Of a stretch of DNA of 64,000 nucleotides, positions 24,520-32,590 are shown one piece after another. Below the pieces are notes generated by a model. The model was given only the letters and a program-made list of their open reading frames with translations. It was not told the DNA's origin and did not search any database. The translations under genes were made by a program, and so were the position numbers. The stretch spans positions 482,030 to 546,029 of the forward strand of contig NW_005199684.1 of the NCBI RefSeq assembly GCF_000372725.1, written 5' to 3'. Source of the stretch: Emiliania huxleyi CCMP1516. Its lineage: Eukaryota; Haptophyta; Isochrysidales; Noelaerhabdaceae. Positions within the stretch are counted from its first letter, which is position 1; each line of letters opens with the position of its first letter.

Positions 24520-26715
24520 AAGAACCAGGAGGAGGAGTCGGTGGCCACGTTCGAGCCGACAAAGCACAACTTTTCGCGCGAGGCGGACTCCGACCGGCCG
24601 TGGGACCTCAAGCTGCTGCACGAGGTCTACTCCGCCTCGCCGACCGGCATGTTTGGGACCGGCGGCCCATTCTACCCGTGGTCGCGCTTCGGCGTCTACC
24701 GGTCGGGCGCGCAAAAGGCGCGGCCGCTCAAGTGGCCCGCGCGGCTCTGGATGTCGAACAACCACTTTTGGCCGGGCTGGACGCTCAAGGCGCACCGCCG
24801 CCTCAAGAACGTCATCTGCGCCATGGAGTGGCAGCCGCCGTCGCGCCGCTCGTCGACCGACGCCCTCGGCGTGACGCCCTCGCTGACGTCGGCCGAGGCG
24901 GCGCGCGTGCGCGCCTCGTTCGGCTTCTTCGACGCGGCCGCCGACGGGATGCTCACCGCCGCGGAGCTCGCCGCCCTCGGCCGCGCCGTCGACCTGCACA
25001 CCGTCGCTGCCATCGCGTCCGCCGCGTCCGACTCGCTGCAGGACGGCGGCCGGCGCGTGGGCGCGCTCACGCTCAGCGAGCCCGAGTCCCCGGTGGTGCC
25101 GCTGGTGGAGGAGCAGCTGCGCTCGCACCAGGAGGGGCCCGGCTCGCGCCACTGGATCGTCCTCTCGCTCTCCGAGGCGGAGTCGTTGCGCGGGGCGCTG
25201 CACATCTCGCAGGAGAATGGCGACGGGCTGCTCGCGGCGGGGTACGCCGGCTCCGACCCGCCGCCGCTGGTCGCGCTGCACACGCACTCGGAGATGCTGG
25301 ACGCGGTCAACTACGTGAGCGACTCGACCTCCGAGTACGAGCAGGGCGTGGTGCGCGAGTGCTTCTCCTTCCTCTCGTCGCACACCGAGTTTGGCACGCG
25401 CGCGCAGCACCTGCTGCTGCGCTGCCTGCAGAGCAACGACCCGAAGGAGCGGCAACACTTCTTCAACGAGGTGCGCTCCTGCCGGCGGCGGCGGCAGTCG
25501 GCGTGGGAGCGGACGCCCGCCGCGGCCGTGCTGCAAGAGAAGGACGAGTTCACCCTCTTTGAGCACCGCGCGCTCCTCGCCGCGATGTCGCACCGCATGC
25601 AGGCGCGCGGCCTGTCTCCGCTGCAGGCCTTCCACGCCTTCAACGTGTCTCGCTCGGGGCTGATCGGCTCGTCGGAGCTCTACTCTGCCCTGCGGTGGCT
25701 CGACATGCCGGTCACCGTCCCGCAGGTCCACGAGTCGATGCGCCGCCTCGACGCCGACCACGACGGCCTCATCTCGTGCGACGACTTTGTCGCCGCCTGC
25801 ACCGACGGCGGCAGCGCGCCGCCGCCGGGCGCGTTCCTCGACGCGGCGTCGCCCGTGCAGGACCTCGTGATCCCGCTGCTGCGCATCCCCGAGCTCTACC
25901 GCTCCGCGCCGAAGACGCCCGCGCGCCTCCTCTCGCGCGAGGAGCTCGCGCGCTTCGCCTTCTCGCTGCGGCCGGCGTCGGGCTTCGTGCGGGTCGCGCG
26001 GCTCCACAAGCCCGGCGCGAGCAGCCTGACCGTCTGGCAGCCGGTCGAGCGCGGCGGTCTCTCCGCCGGCAAGGCGGTCGTCACGCTCGGCCACCACGCG
26101 AGCACCGCGCTGGATGCGGTCCCCGCGCGGGGCGCCGCCATGGTGGTCGAGGCGCGCGCACCTCTGGTGCCGCTTGCCACACGCCCTGCCGGACTCCTCG
26201 CGGAACGCTCTCGGAACCGTCCCATAGGTGCGAGACACGCGCACCGCGTCCACCTTCCGCGCCGACGCGAGCGGCCGGCTGCAGGCGTCGCTCGGGCCTG
26301 GTGCCGCCGCTGCCCGGAGCCCTCCACGAACCTTCTCGGAACCTTGCTACAGGCGGCGCTCGACCAGGTACTGCCGCCGCCCGAGCGGTACTTGTGCGTG
26401 TGGCACGTGTCAGGGCCCGAGCCGCTCTCCATCTGGCAAGCCGTGCCCCCGTCCAAGGAGTTTGTGCCCCTCGGCTCCATCGTGACTTGCACAGGACGCG
26501 ATCAGCAGCCGCCGCTCGACGCGATGCGCTGCGTGCCAAAGGCGTGGGCCACCAAGGCGGCGGCGCCGGAGCTCATCTGGGAGGGGAGCGAGGGCTGCAT
26601 CTGGCAGGCGGCGGCCATGGGCGTGCTCCTGCCGACGCGCGGCCGCGCCAAGCCCGACGCCGTGCTCGAGCTTGACCCACGCAAGATGCGACTCGAGGCG
26701 CCGGCTGGGCGATGA
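11839..26715 (+). CDS. giant SH3 - DUF3638/DUF3645 - EF-hand - Vps62-like protein
   Basis: Nineteen exons join to 13,266 bases, exactly 4,422 codons. Introns: 12949-13252, 13310-13383, 13787-13861, 13939-14006, 14324-14387, 14441-14505, 16617-16699, 20701-20774, 21228-21296, 21431-21499, 21606-21673, 22170-22241, 23056-23122, 23350-23493, 23596-23667, 24034-24123, 26143-26227, 26285-26352. The start at 11839 gives an N-terminal SH3 domain (ESGGWWAGRLKGKLGWFPSS). A long middle region leads to LIMGQGKTTVIAPMLAIMLADG, a Walker-A-like motif typical of DUF3638 proteins, then LLDEVDVLLHPLRSELNWP, FSGTPSDLLP across an intron, and FFDQVHTTGVDVEQ (DUF3645 region). A (QE)n tract lies at 24450-24518, EF hands follow (DADHDGLISCDDF is canonical), and Vps62-like repeats (LSIWQAVPPSKEFVPLGSIV) close the protein. 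Fungal and protist relatives are about 3,000 residues and poorly understood. Activity is unknown; ATP binding and calcium control are inferred. Confidence 0.8.
13027..13214 (+). repeat. CCCTCT hexanucleotide microsatellite in an intron
   Basis: About 30 copies of CTCCCT run through the 304-base intron 12949-13252, the longest intron of the giant gene. The intron still starts with GC and ends with AG before an exon beginning GC. Confidence 0.9.
14324..14387 (+). other. 64-nt intron flanked by a perfect 20-bp direct repeat
   Basis: GTGCAGGTTCGACCTCTTTG occurs at 14318-14337 and again at 14382-14401. Splicing at CAG/GTTCGA in the first copy and CAG/GTTCGA in the second removes exactly one period and leaves a single copy in frame (GMCRFDLFG). 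The 44 bases between the copies are AT-rich with repeated TTAAT and AGTAGTT words, unlike anything in the exons. This is the youngest-looking intron gain in the window. Confidence 0.85.
14441..14505 (+). other. 65-nt GC-AG intron with shared 3' module
   Basis: The intron start GCGAGTCCGCCCTC is nearly repeated at the downstream exon start, GCGAGTCCGCGCTC. The last 20 or so bases (TCACGCG, GGCTGCGAGCAG) recur at the end of intron 21228-21296. Splicing gives LAGESALPPVV. Confidence 0.75.
20701..20774 (+). other. 74-nt GC-AG intron with 31-bp flanking repeat
   Basis: Bases 20701-20731 match 20775-20805 at 29 of 31 positions, with an offset equal to the intron length. The rest of the intron carries CGGAACCTTGTCGAACC before CTACAG. 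The donor is GC because the target copy starts GC. Confidence 0.8.
21228..21296 (+). other. 69-nt GT-AG intron carrying a copy of the next exon's start
   Basis: GAGGGCTCGCTGCTCGAGCG occurs inside the intron and again about 70 bases later in the exon, where it encodes EGSLLER. The 3' end TCACGCGTCTGGCTGCGAGC plus AG matches that of intron 14441-14505. Splicing gives FDRYTTVEGSLLERL. Confidence 0.75.
21431..21499 (+). other. 69-nt GC-AG intron with flanking repeat
   Basis: The intron starts GCGAGGCTGCCCGCCGTGCT and the downstream exon starts GCGAGGTGCCCGCCGTCTCA. The 3' part has CTCTTCAC then ATGAACAG, a module also seen near 47480-47507. Splicing gives SLQGEVPAVSAEP. Confidence 0.7.
21606..21673 (+). 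other. 68-nt GC-AG intron with ~32-bp flanking repeat
   Basis: Intron start GCGCAAGCGGGCCGAGGCGC corresponds to exon start GCGCAAGCGCGCCGAGGAGC, and similarity continues for about 32 bases. Splicing yields SIGRKRAEELRHETRTLADV, the expected continuation of the DUF3638 region. Confidence 0.75.
22170..22241 (+). other. 72-nt GT-AG intron with 34-bp flanking repeat
   Basis: Bases 22170-22203 match 22242-22275 at 32 of 34 positions (offset 72). The remaining insert is a run of GAGATGAGCCGAGAT-type words ending CCCGAGATTAG. Splicing gives DGSGTVLADGSLGSKPGG. Confidence 0.85.
24450..24518 (+). repeat. CAGGAG hexanucleotide repeat coding (Gln-Glu)n
   Basis: About eleven tandem CAGGAG units encode an uninterrupted Gln-Glu tract within the giant protein, after MMEVEQVQ. 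The tract is in frame and likely length-variable. Confidence 0.9.
26285..26352 (+). other. 68-nt GC-AG intron with flanking repeat and CGGAACCTT module
   Basis: The intron's first bases GCGTCGCTCG resemble the exon start GCGGCGCTCG, with weaker similarity over about 36 bases. The insert ends GAACCTTCTCGGAACCTTGC then TACAG. Splicing gives SGRLQAALDQVLPPPERYL. Confidence 0.7.
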
Positions 26716-27087
26716 GGCGCGCGAGCTCTCGGTATAGCTTTGGAGGTATACCGGCAGGATTCGCGCATGCTCCAGCGGGGGGTTGGGGTGGCGGTGGTCA
26801 CGGGACCAAAAACACCATAGCGACTCTCGGTAATTGTACTCTGCTTTCGAGCTACGTGGCACGTGGGTGGTTGCAGCGCCCTCTGCGTCTCAGTTTTCTT
26901 CTCAGTTGGATCGTTTGTTTTGCTGTTTGTGTTTCCCTCAACTTAACTTCTTACATAGCGAGTGAGGGCCTGTGTGGCTATGACTTGTGTGGAGCGCTGG
27001 ACGGGGGGGTTGTCCCGGCTCCACCGCGCACACGCGGAGATCGCGGGGTGAGAGTGGTTCAATGCGGCGGCTGGAACCGACCTCACC
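26716..27087. other. convergent intergenic region, nothing recognised
   Basis: These bases separate the 3' ends of the giant gene (+) and the next gene (-). They are less GC-rich than the flanks and contain no supported gene. Confidence 0.5.
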
Positions 27088-27573
27088 CTACGCGCGCTCG
27101 AGCACGAAGCACGGCTCGTTGTGTGGGTAGGTGGTGGATCGGTCCCACGGACGGCCGCGAACCCAGGCGCCCAGGGGAGGATAGCTCCCACCTGAACCGG
27201 CGTGCTGCGGCATGTCGAAGCAGATGCCCGTGGCCTCGCCCCGATCGCTCAGCATGTGGAGGTTGGCCAGGGCCCAAAAGCCACCTGCCTGGTTGCCGCT
27301 GTCCAGGACCCAGCAAAAAGAGTGGTGGAGGTCCCAGTCCCAGACCGGCTTGCCATTGTGCACCTCTCCGTGACGTAAGTCGCATATTACCTCGTCGCCG
27401 TTGGGCTTTCCATCAGTGCACTGGCGCACCCGAAGGTTGTCTAAGTCGGTGAGGTCGGCCAGCTTTGTCGGCCTACCGCGCGGCAGCAGCCAGGGGTGAG
27501 GCGCAGCGCGTCGTCGGGCAGAGCGCGAGGCGGCTATGGGGATGGGCTGACATTGGGTCGTAGTTCGGGTCAA
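27088..27573 (-). CDS. protein of unknown function, 5' end not defined
   Basis: The frame encodes a balanced, non-repetitive sequence with LADLTDLDNLRVRQCTDG, WDWDLHHSFCWVLDSG and FWALANLHMLSDRGEATG, ending PCFVLERA. Its composition looks like real protein rather than a shadow. I found no ATG at the 5' end of this stretch, so an upstream exon or a different start is needed. I do not recognise the family. It could be a diverged carbohydrate-binding or beta-rich domain, but nothing in the sequence settles that. Confidence 0.45.
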   Translation of the reverse strand: MTRTTTQCQPIPIAASRSARRRAAPHPWLLPRGRPTKLADLTDLDNLRVRQCTDGKPNGDEVICDLRHGEVHNGKPVWDWDLHHSFCWVLDSGNQAGGFWALANLHMLSDRGEATGICFDMPQHAGSGGSYPPLGAWVRGRPWDRSTTYPHNEPCFVLERA

Positions 27574-28742
27574 TCGTTTCTACAGGTCAATCGCATCAAT
27601 GTCACGCGGCGGCGAGAAGTACCGCGAATGAACCAAAATTAATCGCTTTCTGCTGCGGTTGGTCACGTTCTTGTAGCCAGTCGTGTTCCTCCGGCTGATG
27701 GCTGGGATCAACACGAGGCGCTCTGTCGTTGTGGCCCGCGACGAGTTCGCACGAGCGGGCGTCAGTCAACTCGACCGCAGAATTCTTTTTATCTCCTCCT
27801 CCGCCTCCACCTCCACCTAGCCGTCTAGCTCTAGGCATAAGGCTAGGGGGGATGACAGCAGAGAATCAGTAACTAGGCCTCCGGTACCATCCAAACCCGA
27901 GCACCGATCTACTAATTCATCGAGATAGAGGCTCGAGTGTGACATAAACGACATACACATACACAAGAGAGAGAGAGAGACAAAGCAACTCTCACGACAC
28001 ACGGGCACCGGGTGGAGCGGCGGCGGCGGCGGCAGCGGCACGCGCGGGCGGACGGATTCGGACGGGGCGGAGCAGCGACCGCCTGTGGGCGGCCGCTGCT
28101 CTGTCTGCCAGAGCGCGCCGTCTGCCTGCGCAGCTCGAGCGCGGTTAGTCGGTGCACAGGGAAGCGTGGCGGCGCCGGGACGCGCGGCGGCGGTGCGAGC
28201 AGGCGAGCGGCCCGCGCGCGGCGAGGCGGACAGGTGATCGGCAGGCGGGTGACGGGCCGGAGAGTGACCGCGCCCAGCGATCGGAGACGAGCCGATCGTC
28301 GCTCGGCCGCTGACCTCGATACGAAGGCGTGCGGAGCGCGACTGTTGGTGTCGGGGGGCGGCCGTCATGTGGCGCGAGGAGGGAGGACGACAAGTCACAA
28401 GTGCGCCCCGCTACGTCGCACGAGTGCAACCGGGTAGCGCGGGGGGCTAAACGATAGGGGCGTGAAAGGCAGGGTCCCTTTTCGTAGAGAAGGGAAGAGA
28501 GTCCGCGTTGGCGGTTGGGCGACGACACTAGAGAAGTGTGTTGCTGTTGGGCGTGCTGCGCGGGCCGCGCCGCGGCGGGGTGCGCGCGCTGGGGGCAGGA
28601 GGCGCGGGCCGCGGCGAACGCGAAGACCTGCGAAGACGTCAAACTCAACAAGAGGACCCCTCTCCCGCCCCTTCCCCTCACTGCCACCCACACCCAGCAG
28701 CGACAGGAGGGACATTTTCAATCAACATAGAGTCATCTTAAT
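27574..28742. other. intergenic, no supported gene
   Basis: The region holds a short GA-dinucleotide run (about 27965-27985), a CTCC-rich tract (27790-27820) and GGC-rich sequence. Open frames are present on both strands but none has recognisable content. Confidence 0.45.
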
Positions 28743-30377
28743 TCACTCTCGTAGCTGCAGCAGGAGCGTGACCTCGTTCTTGTTGTTGAAGAAGTGCTTG
28801 CTCCGAAAGTCGTACCCCAGGCTCTCCGCCACCGAGCCGGCTTCATCGAGCGCGGCCCAATCCACCCCCGCTTGGAACTTCATCGTCACCTGCGGTGGAT
28901 GGGGGAGACGATGTGACCGCGACAGGCTCGAGAGCGGGTTTGGGCGAGCTGGGGCTTGGCACACCACCATCCGACTCGCCCACCTGCGGCTCCCCCACCG
29001 CCGCACTAGCTCGACCGCGCGCGCAGGGTACCTAGTGCACCAGCAGGGGCGCTAGGGTGGGCATACAAGGGCTGCGAGTGCACTGAATCCCGTGGAACAC
29101 GGCGCGTCTTCTCGAGTGCAAGCTGGACCGCCGGGTGCCGGTTCCGCATCTAGGGAAGGGTACGCGATCACGTCGCTCACCATCCACGTGCGGACGCCCC
29201 TCCCCTCCTCGCCGGCCCAGGGCGGCTCGTACGCGAACGCGTCGCCGCCGACGAACGTCACTCGCGGGTCGTGCGCGAGCTGCGCGTCGAGAGGGCTGCG
29301 GTCGACTGCGATCACCGAGCAGCCGAGCCTGTGGGAAGGGTCCGAGGAGGGTCCGAGGAGGGTCAGAGGAGGCTCCGGGAATGTCGGCGGGCCGAGCACA
29401 GCAGGCGCCTGCGCAGCGTCGCCGTCCAGCCGCCCGGGCAGGCGCCTGTTCACAGCACTCCTCTTCTTGACCGCACAGCTCTTCTTTGAGGCCGCCGACC
29501 AGCCGGGCACGCGCCGAGGTCGACGACACGGTCTGCCGGCGCCGGCCACTGCTGGAGACAGTCGAAGGCCTCGGAGAGCTTCCGGTAGGCGGACGAGGGC
29601 ATGTGCCTTGGGTGGGAAGGGCGGAGTGTGAGGGCGGTGGAGCTGCAGCTCGGGGGCGAGGGCCAGCTGGAGGGGTCACGGGTCCCCGTGAGGCAGCATC
29701 TAGTGAGGCAGCATCTACGGGCGCGCGTGCGTCGACTTTGGCACGTCGACGCTGGCCAGCCCTGCGGGAGCGTGCCAGTTTGGCCACGTCCCGAGGCCGC
29801 GGCCCTGCTCGCAGGGCGAGAGCGACACCAGCAGCCTCTCCGGCGAGAGGAGCAGCAGCTGCAGCAGCAGGCGCGGCGCGTCGCCCGGCAGCGCCTCGCC
29901 AGCCGCGAGAGGCCGCGCGCTGCGGTGGCGCACGCGCAGCCTCTCCAGCGCCCTGTTGGCGATGGCCTCGCAGCGCCGCAGCAGTCGAGGTGTCCGGCCT
30001 CCCTTTAGCAGGTCGGGCACAAGCGCGTGCACCGCGAGCGCGCCGCGTGGCGCCTCGCCGAGGAGGGCGTCGCCGCAGGCGGCCACCGCAGCGTCGGCGA
30101 GGAGGCGCACCGAAGCGCCCTGCACCTCAGCCGCACAGGGAAGCCACTGCAGCGCGTAGGTGGGGTCGAGCGCAGGCAGCTCGCCGCTCACGCTCACCAC
30201 CGCGGGGCAAACCGTGGTCACGGCGGCCGCAGGAACGCCAGCGTTCGCGAGCTCCTCTGCGAGCGTGCTCTCGTACGTGTGGCGACACGTGAAGACGTGC
30301 AGCGGCGAGGCGGACGGCAGTGCGAGCGCGAGCAGCGTGAAAAGGGAGGGGAGCGGCAGCCGGGGGCGAGGCTGCAT
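28743..30377 (-). CDS. FtsJ/RlmM-like RNA 2'-O-ribose methyltransferase
   Basis: The ATG at 30377 starts a hydrophobic or transit-like N terminus (LPLPSLFTLLALALPSASP), followed by LHVFTCRHTYESTLAEELAN. The catalytic part reads SSAYRKLSEAFDCLQQWP, VVDLGA, then LGCSVIAVDRSPLDAQLAHD, DPRVTFVGGDAFAYEPP and MVSDVIAYP; after introns, ARAVELVRRW and VTMKFQAG, and finally KHFFNNKNEVTLLLQL at the C terminus. The VTMKFQ and HFFNNKNEVTL signatures are those of the RlmM (23S rRNA C2498) type of FtsJ methyltransferase. It probably methylates organellar or cytosolic rRNA using S-adenosylmethionine. Introns start with the same bases as their downstream exons (GTACCCT; GCT). Between VVDLGA and the next helix two single-base frame changes occur in G/C runs; they are sequence errors or damage at the SAM-binding loop. 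Confidence 0.7.
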
Positions 30378-30804
30378 GGAGGAGGCTCGGAACGACCGAT
30401 GGGACGATGATGTCTCGACGATGATGCCTTGGGACGACGATGTCGCTGGACGACGATGTCTCTGGACGACGGTGTCTCGGATGCACTGGCGGGTGCGGCG
30501 GGGAGAGCGGCGGCGGCGACGATCTCTCGGACGGCGACGTCAACGAGTCGCGGAGGGTGCAAGCAAGCACCTTTTTCTTTTTACCGCGGCAGACTTCACG
30601 AACGTAAAAGATTCGCCTCTTTTGAAACCGAAAGCACGAGACTCCCCATCTTGGATTTTCTATTTAATTTTTTACATGTAAGTTTTGAAAGAGAGAGAGA
30701 GTTTTGAAGTTGAAGTTTTGTCCACGAACCATTTCAAGCACCCCAACATCCTCCATACTAAAAAATACCACACATTCCCTCTTTTTCTCTCCCTCTTTTT
30801 TTCT

Positions 30805-30890
<86 letters not shown>

Positions 30891-30894
30891 TCTC

Positions 30895-30942
<48 letters not shown>

Positions 30943-31009
30943 TCTTTCTCTCTCTCTCTCTCTCTTTCAAAATTTGGCATTCATAAACTTCCTGCGCGCG
31001 TTTCCTGTC
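30378..31009. other. intergenic with GATG-rich and CT-rich tracts
   Basis: Near 30390-30480 there are repeated GGGACGACGATGTC-like words, then AT-richer sequence and the CT microsatellite. No gene is supported. Confidence 0.5.
30803..30966 (+). repeat. CT dinucleotide microsatellite
   Basis: An almost uninterrupted run of CT with a few TTT or CAC interruptions ends about 45 bases before the 5S rRNA gene. Confidence 0.95.
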
Positions 31010-31126
31010 ACATGCGGCCATATCACCGTGGGTCACCGCTTCCCATCTGAACAGCGAAGTTAAGCACGGTCGAGCTCAGGTAGTACTTCCATCCGGGAGG
31101 GGGAGGGAAGGCTGAGTGCTGCATGT
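31010..31126 (+). rRNA. 5S ribosomal RNA
   Basis: The 117-base sequence has the 5S landmarks in order: ACATGCGGCCATATCACC at the 5' end, CCCATCTGAACAGCGAAGTT, AAGCACGGTCGAGCTCAGGT, AGTACTTCCATCCGGGAGG and a 3' end GCTGCATGT that pairs with the 5' ACATGCGGC. GAAGTTAAGC matches the internal box A, and the TCCATCCGGGAGG block matches the box C region. The gene is a single copy in this window rather than part of a visible tandem array. It is the 60S subunit RNA transcribed by RNA polymerase III. Confidence 0.93.
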
Positions 31127-31129
31127 TTT
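31126..31129 (+). terminator. RNA polymerase III terminator of 5S rRNA
   Basis: A TTTT run begins at the last base of the 5S stem, the usual RNA polymerase III stop signal. Confidence 0.75.
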
Positions 31130-31273
31130 GCCGCTCCTTTTGTCGACTCCTTTGTGGCTCCTTGGACATCGCCGTGCCCTTTTCGTTTCTTTTACAAATT
31201 ATTTTATTTTCCTCATCTCATCCTGTCTCATCCTGAATTATCAAAATATCCCCTGCTCTGCCGTGCTGACTCT

Positions 31274-31419
31274 GCCCTGACGCACTTGCCACACTGTCGA
31301 GGTGAGAGAGGTTGTTGTCGAGGTGTGACACATTTGCGATTTTTCTTCGTTGCCTTCAACGGCCGTCCCCAAGACCACGTAGGACTTGCGGGCTGTGTGC
31401 CCGTCTCCACAATGCCTCC
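31274..31419 (+). repeat. direct repeat copy 1 (5' leader of a gene family)
   Basis: This stretch matches 32435-32590 almost throughout apart from a 10-base gap. It ends at an ATGCC start-like site, after which the two copies diverge. It looks like the 5' untranslated region and start of the same gene family, here followed by no open frame. Confidence 0.75.
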
Positions 31420-32434
31420 GTGCAACCAAATGGTGCGAAATCTTGTGCAGAAGCCACAGCCTCAGGGTACCCTATGAGGTGGCTAAGTGAGGGTCTCTGA
31501 CCCACCCAAATAGTGCTCTTTAACTAACGGAGGCCTTTGGGGGCGACCCGGGGGCACCTCGGGGTCGCAGTAGCCCCTGACGGTCGAAACCGGACCCCGG
31601 ACCGAAACACGTTTCGCGCGGTGGTGGAGTGGGACCGGATTCTCGCCCTTCTGGGCGCGGGGACGGGGCCGGGGGTGGCAGGCAAGTAGTAATATGCCTT
31701 TAGAAGGTCTCGAGGGACACACACACTCTCTCGCCCCCCCCCACACGCTCTGGTGGTGAGGGCTCGACGCGCCCAAAATTCGGCGAAATCTACGCCGGAC
31801 CCGCGACACATGGATCGCCCCACGTCACGCTTCAGATCAGCCCCACATATGCCACTTGCACAGTCCGTTTGGACCGGAAACTGCATCGCCTACATAGTCC
31901 CGAAACTGGGAGTCCCGGCGCATCTGCTCCCCCGTTTTTGCCCATTTTCGGTCATCCGTCAAAATATCTGAAGATCCTTCTATAGGATTCTCCCCAAACC
32001 TTGCTCAGCTGATCCAGCCTGGGGGGAAGGCCAGGCCTGGGCAAAGAAACCAGTACCTCAACCGGCTTCCCTGAGCGTCACAGCTCGGTGATCGCGCCGG
32101 CGGGCACCACTGTAACGTCCGTTCCGGGCATTTGAACGCGACCTTCGGGGGCAAAGACATGGGCTCTATGGCTCAGACTGGACTCCTCTTGGTCCCTTCT
32201 GAGATGCCCTAGGCCACACCTGGGCCTTACCTGGGGCTCTAGGGGGCGGGCGGGGTTTGCCCCCCGAAACTGGCATGGGGAACCTTAATAGTACAAACCC
32301 AATGGTGAGATTCTGTCGACGGTACGCGGGTCCAACCCTCCAGGAACCAACCCTCGGAGACCCGTGTTATGGATGGCCCTGCGACCGCGCACCCACCCCC
32401 CCCTACCTAGGGGTCCTCAGGGCTCTCTTGCCCG
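31420..32434. other. 1-kb non-coding stretch between direct repeats
   Basis: The sequence shows no coding potential. It contains several short GC-rich inverted words (for example GGCCTGGGG and CCAGGCCTGG near 32020-32040) and sits between two copies of the same leader. It may be a decayed or non-autonomous insertion. Confidence 0.4.
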
Positions 32435-32590
32435 GCCCTGACGCACTTGCCACACTGTCGAGGTGAGAGAGGTTGTTGTCGAGGTGTGACACATTTGCGA
32501 TTTTCTTCGTTGCCTTCAACGGCCGTCCCCTCCCACACGCAAGACCACGTAGGGACTTGCGGGCTGTGTGCCCGTCTCCACAATGCCGCC
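32435..32590 (+). repeat. direct repeat copy 2, leader of the nuclease-like gene
   Basis: Copy 2 of the repeat at 31274 includes the ATG at 32583 that begins the open frame downstream. Near-identity of the two copies implies a recent duplication or two insertions of one family. Confidence 0.75.

Noticed and set aside
28145-29055. Several overlapping frames 5' and 3' of the methyltransferase end
   Set aside because: They are shadows of GC-rich flanking DNA. Only the frame ending NNKNEVTLLLQLRE has real content.
31274-32590. The two direct repeats as long terminal repeats of a retroelement
   Set aside because: No coding domains lie between them, the copies end at a start codon rather than at inverted dinucleotides, and a shared gene leader explains them better.
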